Source: Herpetosiphon llansteffanensis (lineage in GTDB: Bacteria; Chloroflexota; Chloroflexia; Chloroflexales; Herpetosiphonaceae). Taken from it: a DNA stretch of 64,000 bases. Positions 1 through 7,993 of the stretch are shown here, one piece after another; position 1 is the first letter of the stretch; each line of letters opens with the position of its first letter. Location: NCBI RefSeq assembly GCF_003205875.1, contig NZ_PUBZ01000086.1, positions 1-64,000 on the forward strand. The letters are read 5' to 3'. Below the pieces are notes generated by a model. That model was not told where the DNA came from, did no database searches, and saw only the letters and a program-made list of their open reading frames with translations. Position numbers and translations under genes: made by a program.

Positions 1-9
1 CAACCGCCT

Positions 10-148
10 GATCCCCTCACCCCAACCCCTCTCCCGTGCGCGGGCGAGGGGCTTTAACACCGTAGCTCTCCCCCAATTCCTTGGTGAGAAACGGTCGGCT
101 CCCCCTCGCCCGCGTTCAGTGGGAGCGGGGGTTGGGGGGTGAGGGGAC
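10..148. repeat. Imperfect palindromic intergenic repeat, diverged copy
   Basis: The left arm at about 10-55 (C/T-rich, then a cgggcgagggg core) and the right arm at about 92-148 are rough reverse complements, so the element folds as one large imperfect hairpin. Its right arm matches, in inverted orientation, the left arm of the three tandem repeats at 40271-40700, including the ggtcggctccccctcgcccg core. The middle is diverged. No open reading frame or transposase belongs to it. It looks like a non-autonomous MITE- or REP-like element. Confidence 0.7.
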
Positions 149-159
149 ATGATTGCCAA

Positions 160-232
160 TCCAATGTACCAGTACACATAGCCTATAGCCACTCCTATGT
201 TCTATGCTCTATGCTCTCTGTTCTGGTTTACG
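160..232. repeat. Degenerate short-period low-complexity tract
   Basis: Runs such as atagcctatagcc followed by tatgttctatgctctatgctctctgttctg have a period of about 7-8 bases. The same vocabulary recurs at 3838-4079, 10190-10712 and 47281-47640. It lies just past the 3' end of the leftward gene that ends at 228, and no gene is visible in it. Confidence 0.6.
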
Positions 233-821
233 CTTCAATTGGCAAGTAGCGTGTGGCTTGGTTGGTGTTGAACGAGGCGCTTTCGCGTTCGTACAAGCCA
301 CTGACCACCGCCGAATTCATGACGCTATGCACCAGTGGCCGTACCCGATCGTGCTTGATGATCAAGCGTGGGTTGGCGGTGCGCAGCGCCATCGTAATGT
401 CGTAGGCCGTAAACATTTGGCCTGCGGTGATCCATGTGCCAATTTGCTCGGCAATCAATAAACTTAATTGTTGATCATCGACCGCGTGCCAATCGTCGTC
501 GTCGTTGCCCATCGCTACAGGTTGGTTTGGGGGCGAGGCAACCCGCCGTTGCCGACTGCGGCGTGGCGTTGGCGGGCTGGTTGGCGTAGCATCATGGGGG
601 AAAACGCGATACGCGCGATGCAACGATACTGCCACAATCAAAACTGGCTGGGGGTTGGCTAATTGTGGCGGATTGCCGCCAACTACATCATAGACATTGC
701 GCACGCCAATCACCATGCCACGACGTACCCGACCCATATTTTGGGTTGATGGGCTGCTGCCTGGGCCTTTTGATTGTTTGCTGACAATAATTTCAAATTC
801 AACCCAATCACCGAGTTGCAT
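228..821 (-). CDS. Unknown protein, probable operon partner of the PARP
   Basis: I do not recognise this 197-residue protein. The chosen ATG has a GGAGG Shine-Dalgarno five bases upstream; an in-frame TTG four codons earlier is less likely. Residues 1-75 are rich in short hydrophobic stretches with GDWVEFE at the start, suggesting a small beta fold. Residues 76-115 are a Pro/Arg/Asp-rich linker with a run of four Asp. Residues 117-197 look helical and may form a winged helix; the segment around 137-168 (FTAYDIT, then RPLVHSVM) is the most conserved-looking part. It starts about 24 bases after the PARP stop on the same strand, so the two are probably co-transcribed. A role as DNA- or RNA-binding cofactor, substrate or regulator of the PARP is inference only. 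Confidence 0.75.
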   Translation of the reverse strand: MQLGDWVEFEIIVSKQSKGPGSSPSTQNMGRVRRGMVIGVRNVYDVVGGNPPQLANPQPVLIVAVSLHRAYRVFPHDATPTSPPTPRRSRQRRVASPPNQPVAMGNDDDDWHAVDDQQLSLLIAEQIGTWITAGQMFTAYDITMALRTANPRLIIKHDRVRPLVHSVMNSAVVSGLYERESASFNTNQATRYLPIEA

Positions 822-845
822 ACAAGCCTCCAAAAAATTAATAAG

Positions 846-2150
846 CTAGCGATCGAAAAGCACCAAATAGCGCAAACTTTGTTGGGCTGATTGATAGACA
901 ATGAATTCATCGTATTGCAATTTGCCGCCCCAAGCAGTGGTGTGCTGAGCCTTGCCCCAAACCGAATCAAAACCCTTGGGCGCTGCCCGAAAATCGCTCT
1001 GGGCCGTTGGTGCAACGAAGGGATTGCCCACCGCCACATCAGCCAAAAAGAGAAATAGCGGGCGATTGCGCCGCCGCACCGAGCAATAATTAGTCGATTT
1101 GGTTGCTTTATTGGCAAAATAAATCCCGTGGCCAAACATGCGGCCATTCGATGGCGTGCGGGGGCAAACCAAGCCACTGCGCAAGATGTGGCGCACATTT
1201 TGGCCCGCCGTGCCGTGAAAGAGCAATTGCGTATTGCTGCGGCCAAGCTGATTTTGCTCGAAATTACGGCGCTCGGCTCCAATATTGAGTGTAAAAATAC
1301 TGTTGACCCGCACTTTGTAGCCATGGACGCTGGTGCGATCCACGTAATCGCAAATTTGGCGATAGCGATCATCGTTTTGGGCCAGCAGATCAAGTTCAGC
1401 GCCCAAGGTTTCGTAGCGTGAAACCTGCGGATTGCGCTGTTGGGCGGTCATGGTGGCGATCGCTGCTTCTAATTGATGCAAGCGAGTTTCTTGCTCATCG
1501 AAATCGTTGCAAAAATTCTCGATCACCGTTTCGCGCTTGATCTTGCTGGGTAATTTGGTTGGCACAGTGTTGTAAAAATGTTGAACTGTGCTGCTGAGCA
1601 AGGCCAAATTGGCTGGCGTTTGGCTTTGTTGCCATGTGCTATGTTGCAATTGAGCGAGGCTCAATAACTTACGACCATGCTCAATTTGCTCAGCAGAAAT
1701 TGCATCGAGGCCAACTGCCAAGTACGAAGCAATGCCCTCACCAGCTTCATCGAAAATATAATCAATCACGTTGCGAATTGGCTCGGCCAGCGTTACTGCT
1801 GGCTCAGCAGCTGCTGCCACAACGCTTGGGCGGTGAAGTGCTACCTCGTGATAGCCTTTTTTGACCTTTTCGCGAATTTTGCGCTCGATCCATTCGAGGT
1901 TTGTGACTTTCTCATCCACTTGGGCGGCGGAGCCAACTCGGCCATAGGTGGCGCGAAAAAAAACATCGTTCGCTGCAAGCTGCCACATTTCAACCAGATA
2001 GTATTTGTTGTTATTGCCATCTAGGTTGGTCAGCTGGAATTTGCGGCGCTGGGTTGGTTCGCCTTGGGGAGCACCGATTGCCGTACCCACAATTGCACCT
2101 CGCATATACTCAAACCATCGTCTAACGCTCAAACCTGTGCATTGTGCCAC
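846..2150 (-). CDS. WGR-domain poly(ADP-ribose) polymerase-like protein
   Basis: Predicted NAD+-dependent ADP-ribosyltransferase of the PARP1 type. Residues about 37-105 form a WGR domain with the signature changed to YGRVG. Residues about 120-235 resemble the helical PARP regulatory domain (HFYNTVPTKL matches the eukaryotic RFYTLIP region). Residues about 245-434 are the catalytic domain. The full H-Y-E triad is present: H312 in FHGT, Y344 in GIYFAN and E415 in YDEFIVY, as expected for a chain-forming PARP. The architecture is close to eukaryotic PARP and suggests ancient transfer. The start is uncertain: GTG at 2150 has no good Shine-Dalgarno, whereas GTG at 2090 (residue 21) has GAGG seven bases upstream and would leave all domains intact. 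It is transcribed apart from the upstream fumarase-like gene, with a terminator between, and leads an operon with the gene at 228-821. Confidence 0.93.
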   Translation of the reverse strand: MAQCTGLSVRRWFEYMRGAIVGTAIGAPQGEPTQRRKFQLTNLDGNNNKYYLVEMWQLAANDVFFRATYGRVGSAAQVDEKVTNLEWIERKIREKVKKGYHEVALHRPSVVAAAAEPAVTLAEPIRNVIDYIFDEAGEGIASYLAVGLDAISAEQIEHGRKLLSLAQLQHSTWQQSQTPANLALLSSTVQHFYNTVPTKLPSKIKRETVIENFCNDFDEQETRLHQLEAAIATMTAQQRNPQVSRYETLGAELDLLAQNDDRYRQICDYVDRTSVHGYKVRVNSIFTLNIGAERRNFEQNQLGRSNTQLLFHGTAGQNVRHILRSGLVCPRTPSNGRMFGHGIYFANKATKSTNYCSVRRRNRPLFLFLADVAVGNPFVAPTAQSDFRAAPKGFDSVWGKAQHTTAWGGKLQYDEFIVYQSAQQSLRYLVLFDR

Positions 2151-2228
2151 TTGGTTTTGCTGGCCTTAGTTTAGCAAGTCGCTGTGTCAAACAAAGTCAC
2201 AGTTTGATGCTTGCTGCCAGCAATAAAA

Positions 2229-2257
2229 AAACCCTTGCTCAATTCAAGCAAGGGTTC
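2229..2257 (-). terminator. Rho-independent terminator of the fumarase/aspartase gene
   Basis: AACCCTTGCT at 2230-2239 pairs with AGCAAGGGTT at 2247-2256. Read leftward, the stem is followed by a run of seven T. It ends the gene that stops at 2284 and separates it from the PARP operon. Confidence 0.9.
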
Positions 2258-2283
2258 AATACTATTCGGTTTTAGGCTGAGGT

Positions 2284-3705
2284 TTAGCCGCCAGCGCCGC
2301 CACCACCGAAGATCCCGCCTTCGGTCATGGCCCGCACGTCGAGCAAGCTATCAGCTTCTTCTGCGCTTAGGTAGCCTTTTTCGACCACCACTTCGCGGAT
2401 AGTGCGGTTGGTAGCCATGGCTTCTTTGGCCACTTCAGCACCTTTGAGGTAGCCAATCGTTGGGTTGAGCGCCGTCACCAAAATGGCGTTCTTGGCCAGC
2501 CAGCCAGTGGCTTTTTCTTCGTTGGCTTGAATGCCCAAGACACACTTTTCGGTAAAGGCTTTCACTGCACCGATCAGCACATCCATCATTTGGAAGATGT
2601 TATAGCCGATGATTGGCATCATCACGTTGAGTTCCAATTGGCCAGCTTGGGCGGCCAAGGTCACAGCGTGATCATTGCCCATCACATGGAAACAGGCTTG
2701 GTTGAGCATTTCGGCCAAGACTGGGTTGACTTTGCCAGGCATAATTGATGAACCCGGCTGCACTGCTGGCAAGCGAATTTCATCCAAGCCGGTGGCTGGG
2801 CCAGAGGCCAACAAACGCAGGTCGTTGGCAATCCGAATCAAGCTAACACACAAGGCGCGCATTGAGCCTGAGAAATCAGCTTGGTCGCCCATGCTTTGCA
2901 TGCGTTCAAACAAATCGTCTGAGGTGCGCAGTTCAATGCCGGTCAGGCCCATTAATTTGGTGACCATGCGAGCGTGATACTCTGGGTGAGCGTTCAAGCC
3001 CGAACCAGTAGCCGTGCCACCGATGCCGAGTTCGCGCAAGCGATCGCCAGCAACTTGGATGCGTTTGGCATCGAGGCGCACAGCTTTGGCATAGGCATTG
3101 AATTCTTGGCCCAAGCGCACAGGCACTGCATCTTGCAAGTGCGTGCGGCCCGATTTGAGCACATGGTCGAATTCTTGGCCTTTGGCAGCCAAAACGTCGG
3201 CCAAGCCCAAAACCGTGTTGACCAACTCATCTAAGCGCCACAATGCACCCAAGCGCAAGGCCGTTGGAATGGTATCGTTGGTGCTTTGAGCCATATTAAC
3301 GTGATCGTTGGGGTTGACTGGCTTTTTGGGGTCATCGATGTTGAAGCCCAAAATTTGGTTGGCCCGATTTGAGATCACTTCGTTGATATTCATATTGTGC
3401 GATGTGCCAGCGCCAGCTTGGAAGGGGTCAACCACAAAGTGATCGTTCAATGTGCCATCGATCACTTCATCTGCTGCTTGCACAATCGCTGCGGCCATGT
3501 TGGCATCGAGCAAGCCCAAATCTTGGTGGACAAGGGCGGCGGCTTTTTTGATTGTCGCCATTGACCAAATGAATGCAGGATACTGTTTCAGGCCGCTGAT
3601 TGGGAAATTCTGCACTGCTCGTTGAGTCTGTGCTCCATACAATGCCCACGCTGGCACCTGTACCTCACCGAGCGAATCTTTCTCCACACGAAACTCAGCC
3701 GACAT
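2284..3705 (-). CDS. Fumarase/aspartase superfamily enzyme (class II fumarate hydratase or aspartate ammonia-lyase)
   Basis: A 473-residue member of the fumarase/aspartase family, which adds or eliminates water or ammonia across fumarate. Visible signatures are SHNMNINEVISNRA in the substrate loop, SGRTHLQDAVP with the His typical of fumarases, and the family signature GSSIMPGKVNP. Parts of the C-terminal half read like aspartase (NQACFHVMGND, AGQLELNVM) and others like fumarase (MPIIGYN, NPTIGY), so the choice is left open; fumarase is slightly favoured. The tail ends in an unusual Gly-rich stretch (GGIFGGGGAGG). The ATG has GGAGG upstream. No neighbour belongs to the same pathway, and it appears monocistronic. 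Confidence 0.93.
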   Translation of the reverse strand: MSAEFRVEKDSLGEVQVPAWALYGAQTQRAVQNFPISGLKQYPAFIWSMATIKKAAALVHQDLGLLDANMAAAIVQAADEVIDGTLNDHFVVDPFQAGAGTSHNMNINEVISNRANQILGFNIDDPKKPVNPNDHVNMAQSTNDTIPTALRLGALWRLDELVNTVLGLADVLAAKGQEFDHVLKSGRTHLQDAVPVRLGQEFNAYAKAVRLDAKRIQVAGDRLRELGIGGTATGSGLNAHPEYHARMVTKLMGLTGIELRTSDDLFERMQSMGDQADFSGSMRALCVSLIRIANDLRLLASGPATGLDEIRLPAVQPGSSIMPGKVNPVLAEMLNQACFHVMGNDHAVTLAAQAGQLELNVMMPIIGYNIFQMMDVLIGAVKAFTEKCVLGIQANEEKATGWLAKNAILVTALNPTIGYLKGAEVAKEAMATNRTIREVVVEKGYLSAEEADSLLDVRAMTEGGIFGGGGAGG

Positions 3706-3743
3706 AAAACCTCCACGTGAAAGGTCGAATCAATAGTGTGTCT

Positions 3744-3749
3744 ATTATA
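3744..3749 (-). promoter_or_regulatory. Candidate -10 box for the fumarase/aspartase gene
   Basis: TATAAT on the minus strand about 40 bases before the start codon. No convincing -35 box was found at 16-18 bases. Confidence 0.45.
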
Positions 3750-3837
3750 CGCGATGCTTTTCACAATGCTGGTCGCTAGTTGCCAAGCAAAAGTGGCAGG
3801 TTTAACCACTTAAATGTTGGGGGCTGGGGATCGGGAG

Positions 3838-4079
3838 CGATTTTGATCCACGAAGGACACGAAGGGCACGAAGGAAAATAGGCTACAGGCTTTGGGCTTT
3901 TGGCTATGGGAGATTGTTGGAAATGTCAATCAATGTTCCGCTAGCCCATAGCCATCTTCCCTTCATCCCTCATCCCTCATCCTTCATCCTTCATCCTTTC
4001 TCCTCTCTGCGCCTCTGTGTTAAAGCCCACAGCCCGACCCCTATGTTCTATGTTCTTTGCTCTATGTTCTATCTTCTCA
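3838..4079. repeat. Intergenic array of degenerate 7- to 9-base repeats
   Basis: The tract contains nonamer-like units (cacgaaggacacgaagggcacgaagg), heptad units of the form n-a-n-a-gcc or its complement, catcc/ctcat runs and ctctctgcgcctctgtgttaaa. The same phrases occur at 10190-10712 and 47281-47640. No coding potential is apparent. The tract stops right at the rpsF promoter. Confidence 0.75.
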
Positions 4080-4108
4080 TTGCTCTATACCAACTTTTAT
4101 GCTATACT
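4080..4108 (+). promoter_or_regulatory. Promoter of the rpsF-ssb-rpsR operon
   Basis: TTGCTC at 4080-4085 and TATACT at 4103-4108 are separated by 17 bases. Transcription would start near 4115 and give a 5' leader of about 220 bases. Confidence 0.7.
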
Positions 4109-4114
4109 GCGGCG

Positions 4115-4334
4115 GCCTTTCTGCTCCGTAGGCTTGTGGCCACCAAACCCAATGTCAAAACGGGGCAAACCCGAAGGAAGGAGTCTTCGAGTGGTTCCAT
4201 GCGAACCCTCCCCGCACCCTTGGGTGCTTGTTGCCTTGGCAACACCTTGACTCCATGCATATAACTCAATTGGATATTGGCGGCCCCGTGCCATGAAACG
4301 GTGGCATTTAATGTTTCATGTAGGTGAAAACATC
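4115..4334 (+). ncRNA. Structured 5' leader of the rpsF operon
   Basis: Several helices can be drawn: CGGG/CCCG at 4161-4173; a closing stem GGAGTC (4180-4185) with GACTCC (4249-4254); inside it GGTTC/GAACC (4193-4207), GCACC-CTTG-GGTGC (4214-4227) and GTTGC-CTTG-GCAAC (4230-4243). The last two carry CUUG tetraloops. A further hairpin at 4283-4305 (GCC, CCGT / ACGG, GGC with one bulged base) sits just before the start codon. Known S6:S18 autoregulation acts on rpsF leaders, so that is the first guess, but I could not match this fold to a described family. Confidence 0.6.
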
Positions 4335-4640
4335 GTGCGTGCATACGAAATGATGACCGTCCTGCGCCCTGATTTGGGTGGCGAGGAAGAACTCAACACG
4401 ACCATCGAGACCATCCAAAGCTACATCAAAGCCCAAGGCGGCGAAGTAGCCAGCACCGAACAAGGCGCTCCTTGGGGCCGTCGCAAATTGGCTTATCCAA
4501 TCGACGACTACACCGAAGGCTTTTACTTCTTGACCCACTTCACCTTGAACGCAGATCGCGTGACCGAAGTGGAACGCCACTTGAAATTGGCTCCACAAAT
4601 CTTGCGCTATTTGTTGATCCGCGACGAAACCAAGCGCTAA
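4335..4640 (+). CDS. rpsF: 30S ribosomal protein S6
   Basis: S6 binds S18 and the central domain of 16S rRNA in the small subunit platform. The start is taken as GTG at 4335 (giving M-R-A-Y-E-M-M, matching the family's beta strand 1) because AGGTGA lies seven bases upstream; an ATG at 4293 would add 14 residues unlike any S6. The product of 101 residues is normal. Family features include the strand YEMMTVLRPDL and the segment GRRKLAYPI. It heads the classic rpsF-ssb-rpsR operon, 19 bases before ssb, behind a long structured leader. Confidence 0.97.
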   Translation: MRAYEMMTVLRPDLGGEEELNTTIETIQSYIKAQGGEVASTEQGAPWGRRKLAYPIDDYTEGFYFLTHFTLNADRVTEVERHLKLAPQILRYLLIRDETKR

Positions 4641-4659
4641 AACCAACGGGGAGGAAACC

Positions 4660-5157
4660 GTGGCGAAAGATTTAAACAAAGTGATGATTATTGGTCGCTT
4701 GGGCAAAGATCCTGAAATGCGGTTTACGCCCCAAGGAACACCCGTGACCAACTTCACTGTCGCCGCTGGTCGTCAGTGGAAAGACCCCAATGGCGAGACC
4801 CGCGATGAAACCGAATGGTTTTCGGTCGTGGTCTGGAACAAATTGGCCGAGATCTGTAATCAGTATCTGACCAAAGGCAGCCGCGTCTATATCGAGGGTC
4901 GGCTGCAAACCCGCTCGTGGGATGATGATAGCGGCCAAAAGCGCTTTCGCACCGAAGTAGTTGCTAGCGATATGATCATTCTTGATCGTACCGATCAGCA
5001 GCAAGGTCAAGGCCAAGCGCGCAGCGGTGGCTACCAGGCTGGCGGCAATGCTCGCCCGCCACGCGATAACTCCGCCAATGATTATAATCGTGGCGGTAAC
5101 TATAGCGGTGGCTACACCAACGAGCCAGATATCGGCGATGACGATATCCCATTCTAA
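4660..5157 (+). CDS. ssb: Single-stranded DNA-binding protein
   Basis: Binds and protects single-stranded DNA in replication, repair and recombination, and recruits partner enzymes. Residues 1-110 are the OB fold (NKVMIIGRLGKDPEMR, then ETEWFSVVVWNKLAE). Residues 111-155 are a Gly/Gln/Asn-rich disordered linker. The C terminus DIGDDDIPF is the acidic partner-binding tip. The start is GTG with GGGGAGG upstream. It lies between rpsF and rpsR, the usual arrangement. Confidence 0.98.
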   Translation: MAKDLNKVMIIGRLGKDPEMRFTPQGTPVTNFTVAAGRQWKDPNGETRDETEWFSVVVWNKLAEICNQYLTKGSRVYIEGRLQTRSWDDDSGQKRFRTEVVASDMIILDRTDQQQGQGQARSGGYQAGGNARPPRDNSANDYNRGGNYSGGYTNEPDIGDDDIPF

Positions 5158-5197
5158 TTTGAAATTTACTTACTAGAACATACAAGGAGCCGTTCGC

Positions 5198-5458
5198 ATG
5201 TCAGATCAACGCCGTAAGTCGGCAGGTCGCCGCAAATACACACCCCGTCGCAAAGTGTGTGTCTTCACGGCTGAAGGTATTGTGCCAGATTACAAAGATA
5301 TCAAACGCTTGCAACGCATGGTCTCAGATCGTGGCAAGATTTTGCCTCGCCGCCGCACTGGCACATGTGCTAAATATCAACGCAAATTGAATGTTGCAAT
5401 CAAACGCGCCCGTCACTTAGCGCTGTTGCCATTCGTTTCAGAAAATACCCGCGGTTAA
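5198..5458 (+). CDS. rpsR: 30S ribosomal protein S18
   Basis: S18 partners S6 on the platform of the small ribosomal subunit. The 86-residue product is basic, with the conserved block [20 protein letters not shown] and the following [11 protein letters not shown]. An AAGGAG site precedes the ATG. It is the last gene of the rpsF-ssb-rpsR operon. Confidence 0.98.
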   Translation: MSDQRRKSAGRRKYTPRRKVCVFTAEGIVPDYKDIKRLQRMVSDRGKILPRRRTGTCAKYQRKLNVAIKRARHLALLPFVSENTRG

Positions 5459-5483
5459 TTCTGCGTCGTTGGTTAACGAAGCT

Positions 5484-5522
5484 CAGGCACAGTCGCGAGA
5501 TCCGCGCTGTGCCTGCTTTACT
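5484..5522 (+). terminator. Probable terminator after rpsR
   Basis: CAGGCACAG (5484-5492) pairs with CTGTGCCTG (5507-5515), extended inside by CGCG/CGCG, and is followed by ctttacttt. The T tract is interrupted, so strength is uncertain. Confidence 0.6.
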
Positions 5523-5555
5523 TTAGATTACCCCTCATTGGAGTAGGCAAGGATT

Positions 5556-6977
5556 ATGGCAAAGAATGATAACGTGCAGCCCGCAAAGCCCATGACCAAA
5601 CGGCAACGAGCGCGCTGGGATCAAGAACGGAAGCAAAGCTCACAGGTATTGCTAATTGCCGCTGCCGCAGTTGGCTTGGCTGTGTTGTTAATTGGCATTG
5701 GCTTGGTCATCCAAAAGGTGATTGTGCCCAACAAAACTGTGGCGAACGTCGCTGGCGTTGAAATTAGCAACGCTGAATATCAACAATATCGCCAAATTAT
5801 GCAATCTCAGCAAGCAGTTAACTTGGCACAGCAAATTCAACAATATGCCCAATATCAATTGCAAGGCACTGAGCAATTTGCAACCGATGTGACCAATTAT
5901 ATTGCTGGCTTGAAAGATAAAAATGCCCCACTTGATTATGCTGTACTCAATCAGTTGATCAACGATAAGGTGCTTGAAAACAATGCTGCCGCTGAAGGCA
6001 TTACCGTTAGCGACGAAGAATTGCAACAAAGTTTGGCCGCCAAGTTTGCGCCTGCCAACGAAGTGATGAACCCAGTTGCCCCAGTTACCTCAACGAATGG
6101 CTTAACTGATACCGCTTCGTTGACCCCAACCCAAACGCCAACCCCAACCTTGAGCGAAGCAAGCGCTCGGGTTGATTCAGCAATTACGACGTATTTTGGG
6201 ACGTTGCGCGAATTTATCGAAGAAACTTCAAGCTATGGCTTGGCTATTTTGCCATTCGATCGCGCTGCCTTCAAAGATTTCGTCTTGCATCAAGAACGCC
6301 TGCAATTGTTTCGCGAAAAGCTGGGCGAGAAGTTGGTAACCGAAGATCAGGCAACCAAGGAAATTTATGCTGATGCCCAGCAAATTTTCGTAACCGCCAA
6401 TATCACCGATCCAACCGACCCCTTGACGGTGACCAAGTGGGCGCAAGCCAAAACCAAAATCGATGATGTTGCTGCTCAATTGACCAGCGCTGAGGTCTTT
6501 ACCGATGTGCAGTTGTTGAATACCACCAATAATGCAACCGATAACCCAGCCACTGGGATGAAACCGTTGACCCAGTATGATGCATTGGGGATCACGGTGC
6601 CAATTTCAACCCAAGAAACTGGTGTGATTGGTGAGCCATATCAATCTAGCGAAGGTTGGCACATTGTCTTGGTGCATCAACGCGAATTGCGCCCAAGCCA
6701 AAGCGATTTGGCAACCAAGCGCGATGAAGCGGTGAAGAAGTGGATCGAGGAAAAACGGGCCTCCGCCAATGTGCAGCGTTTCCCAGAACCAACCGCCACC
6801 ACCGTGCCACCAACAATTGAGCCAATTCCAACTACGATTCCGCAGCCAACCATCGATCCTCTGGGGCCAACGCCAACGCCTGCAAGCGAAGCTACGCCAA
6901 CCACCGGTTCGGCTGCGCCAACAGCAACGCCTGCAAGCGCAACGACCCCAACGACTGTCGTAACGCCAACACCATAA
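5556..6977 (+). CDS. Membrane-anchored SurA/PpiC-like peptidyl-prolyl isomerase
   Basis: A 473-residue protein predicted to help fold exported proteins. Residues 1-28 are charged and cytoplasmic, about 29-52 form one membrane helix, and the rest lies outside. Residues about 60-165 and 215-270 resemble a SurA N-terminal chaperone domain split by a Thr/Pro-rich insert (about 183-200). Residues about 270-385 match a parvulin domain, with the typical end GEPYQSSEGWHIVLVHQRE. The last 70 residues are a Thr/Pro/Ala-rich tail likely to sit in the cell wall or surface. It follows a terminator, so it probably has its own promoter. Isomerase activity is not certain because the start of the parvulin domain is weakly conserved. 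Confidence 0.85.
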   Translation: MAKNDNVQPAKPMTKRQRARWDQERKQSSQVLLIAAAAVGLAVLLIGIGLVIQKVIVPNKTVANVAGVEISNAEYQQYRQIMQSQQAVNLAQQIQQYAQYQLQGTEQFATDVTNYIAGLKDKNAPLDYAVLNQLINDKVLENNAAAEGITVSDEELQQSLAAKFAPANEVMNPVAPVTSTNGLTDTASLTPTQTPTPTLSEASARVDSAITTYFGTLREFIEETSSYGLAILPFDRAAFKDFVLHQERLQLFREKLGEKLVTEDQATKEIYADAQQIFVTANITDPTDPLTVTKWAQAKTKIDDVAAQLTSAEVFTDVQLLNTTNNATDNPATGMKPLTQYDALGITVPISTQETGVIGEPYQSSEGWHIVLVHQRELRPSQSDLATKRDEAVKKWIEEKRASANVQRFPEPTATTVPPTIEPIPTTIPQPTIDPLGPTPTPASEATPTTGSAAPTATPASATTPTTVVTPTP

Positions 6978-6994
6978 GCAAAAACAGGTAGAAT

Positions 6995-7030
6995 AGTGGC
7001 GGGTCAATGCCGACCCGCCACTTGTTGTTT
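6995..7030 (+). terminator. Terminator-like hairpin after the isomerase gene
   Basis: AGTGGCGGGTC (6995-7005) pairs perfectly with GACCCGCCACT (7012-7022), followed by tgttgttt. It lies just before the Shine-Dalgarno of the next gene and may only partly stop transcription. Confidence 0.65.
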
Positions 7031-7046
7031 AATCTGAGGAGTTCCC

Positions 7047-7961
7047 ATGAATCGATGGTGGGCCAAACGAACTTTGCGAGTCTGGGTTGCGTTAGTGATT
7101 ACGCTGCTCGTAATTGCGGCAACAATTTGGGCAACCATGCAATTACTCGCCGATATCAGCGGTGCTGCAACGTCATGGCGCATCGATTTAACAACCTTTG
7201 CTTGGTTTGCAAGTGCAGTTTCGGGCTTTTTGATTAGCTTGATTATGCTGTATCGGGTTGGCAGTGCTTTAACCTTGCATTATCGGGTTGACCGCAATGC
7301 CTTGACGATTCACTGGCTTGGCAACACTGCCGTTGTGCCGATGAACTTGATTACTGCGGTTGAGCCAAGTGTCAGCGTGAAACAAAAGCCCGGCCTTTTG
7401 ACCCGTTTTGCCTATACCACTGGGGTTGGCCAAGCTGCCGATGAGCATGTGTTGAATTTCTTTAGCACGCAGCCCGCCGCCCAAGCCTTGCTTTTGCGCA
7501 CAACTGGCGGCAGTTATGTAATTACTCCAGCCCAACGCGAGAGCTTTATCCAAGAGCTTGAAAGTCGGCTCAACTTGGGGGTCGTGCAGGTTCAAAGCGA
7601 AGGTGTGGTGCGCTCAAGCCGCATCGCCTACGATTTTTGGCTGAATAACGCAGTCCGCTGGACTTTAGTCGTTGGGCTGTTGCTCAATTTTGCGGTCTGG
7701 GGTTTAATTGCTTGGCGCTATAACCAATTGCCTTTAGAAGTGCCAATTCGCATCGACGCAACTGGCGCGGTGAGCGGCGTTGAGGCCCGCGAGCAATTAT
7801 TGGCCTTGCCACTCGTTGGCTTGTTGGCTTGGCTGATCAATGCTGGATTTGGGGCGTTGATCTATCGTTCTTCACGGGCTGGCGCATTTGCTTTATTAAT
7901 TGGTAGCGCAGTAATTCAACTCTTTTTGGGGGTTGCAGTGTGGGTCGTGGTGCGCGGCTAG
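7047..7961 (+). CDS. Membrane protein with bacterial PH-like and DUF1648-like domains
   Basis: Function unknown. The 304-residue protein has two helices near residues 9-35 and 48-70, then a bacterial PH-like domain (about 75-180; YRVDRNALTIHWLG, VPMNLI), then a helix near 208-230, a segment LPLEVPIRIDATGAVSG typical of DUF1648, and two more helices to the C terminus. GAGGAG precedes the ATG by six bases. It runs tail to tail with uvrB, 32 bases apart. Confidence 0.8.
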   Translation: MNRWWAKRTLRVWVALVITLLVIAATIWATMQLLADISGAATSWRIDLTTFAWFASAVSGFLISLIMLYRVGSALTLHYRVDRNALTIHWLGNTAVVPMNLITAVEPSVSVKQKPGLLTRFAYTTGVGQAADEHVLNFFSTQPAAQALLLRTTGGSYVITPAQRESFIQELESRLNLGVVQVQSEGVVRSSRIAYDFWLNNAVRWTLVVGLLLNFAVWGLIAWRYNQLPLEVPIRIDATGAVSGVEAREQLLALPLVGLLAWLINAGFGALIYRSSRAGAFALLIGSAVIQLFLGVAVWVVVRG

Positions 7962-7993
7962 TGCTGCAACCAGCCGCGCTGTGTCTTGAATGA

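Noticed and set aside
228-2150. Toxin-antitoxin reading of the PARP operon
   Set aside because: The PARP is a full WGR-regulatory-catalytic enzyme, unlike small ADP-ribosyltransferase toxins, and the partner follows the PARP instead of preceding it as most antitoxins do. It cannot be excluded.
4150-4260. c-di-GMP or other known riboswitch in the rpsF leader
   Set aside because: The ggggcaaaccc phrase is reminiscent of the c-di-GMP-I class, but the rest of the conserved core, including the GACGCAAAGC block, is missing.
4293-4334. ATG at 4293 as the rpsF start
   Set aside because: It adds 14 residues unlike S6 and has no ribosome site, whereas GTG at 4335 has AGGTGA at proper spacing.
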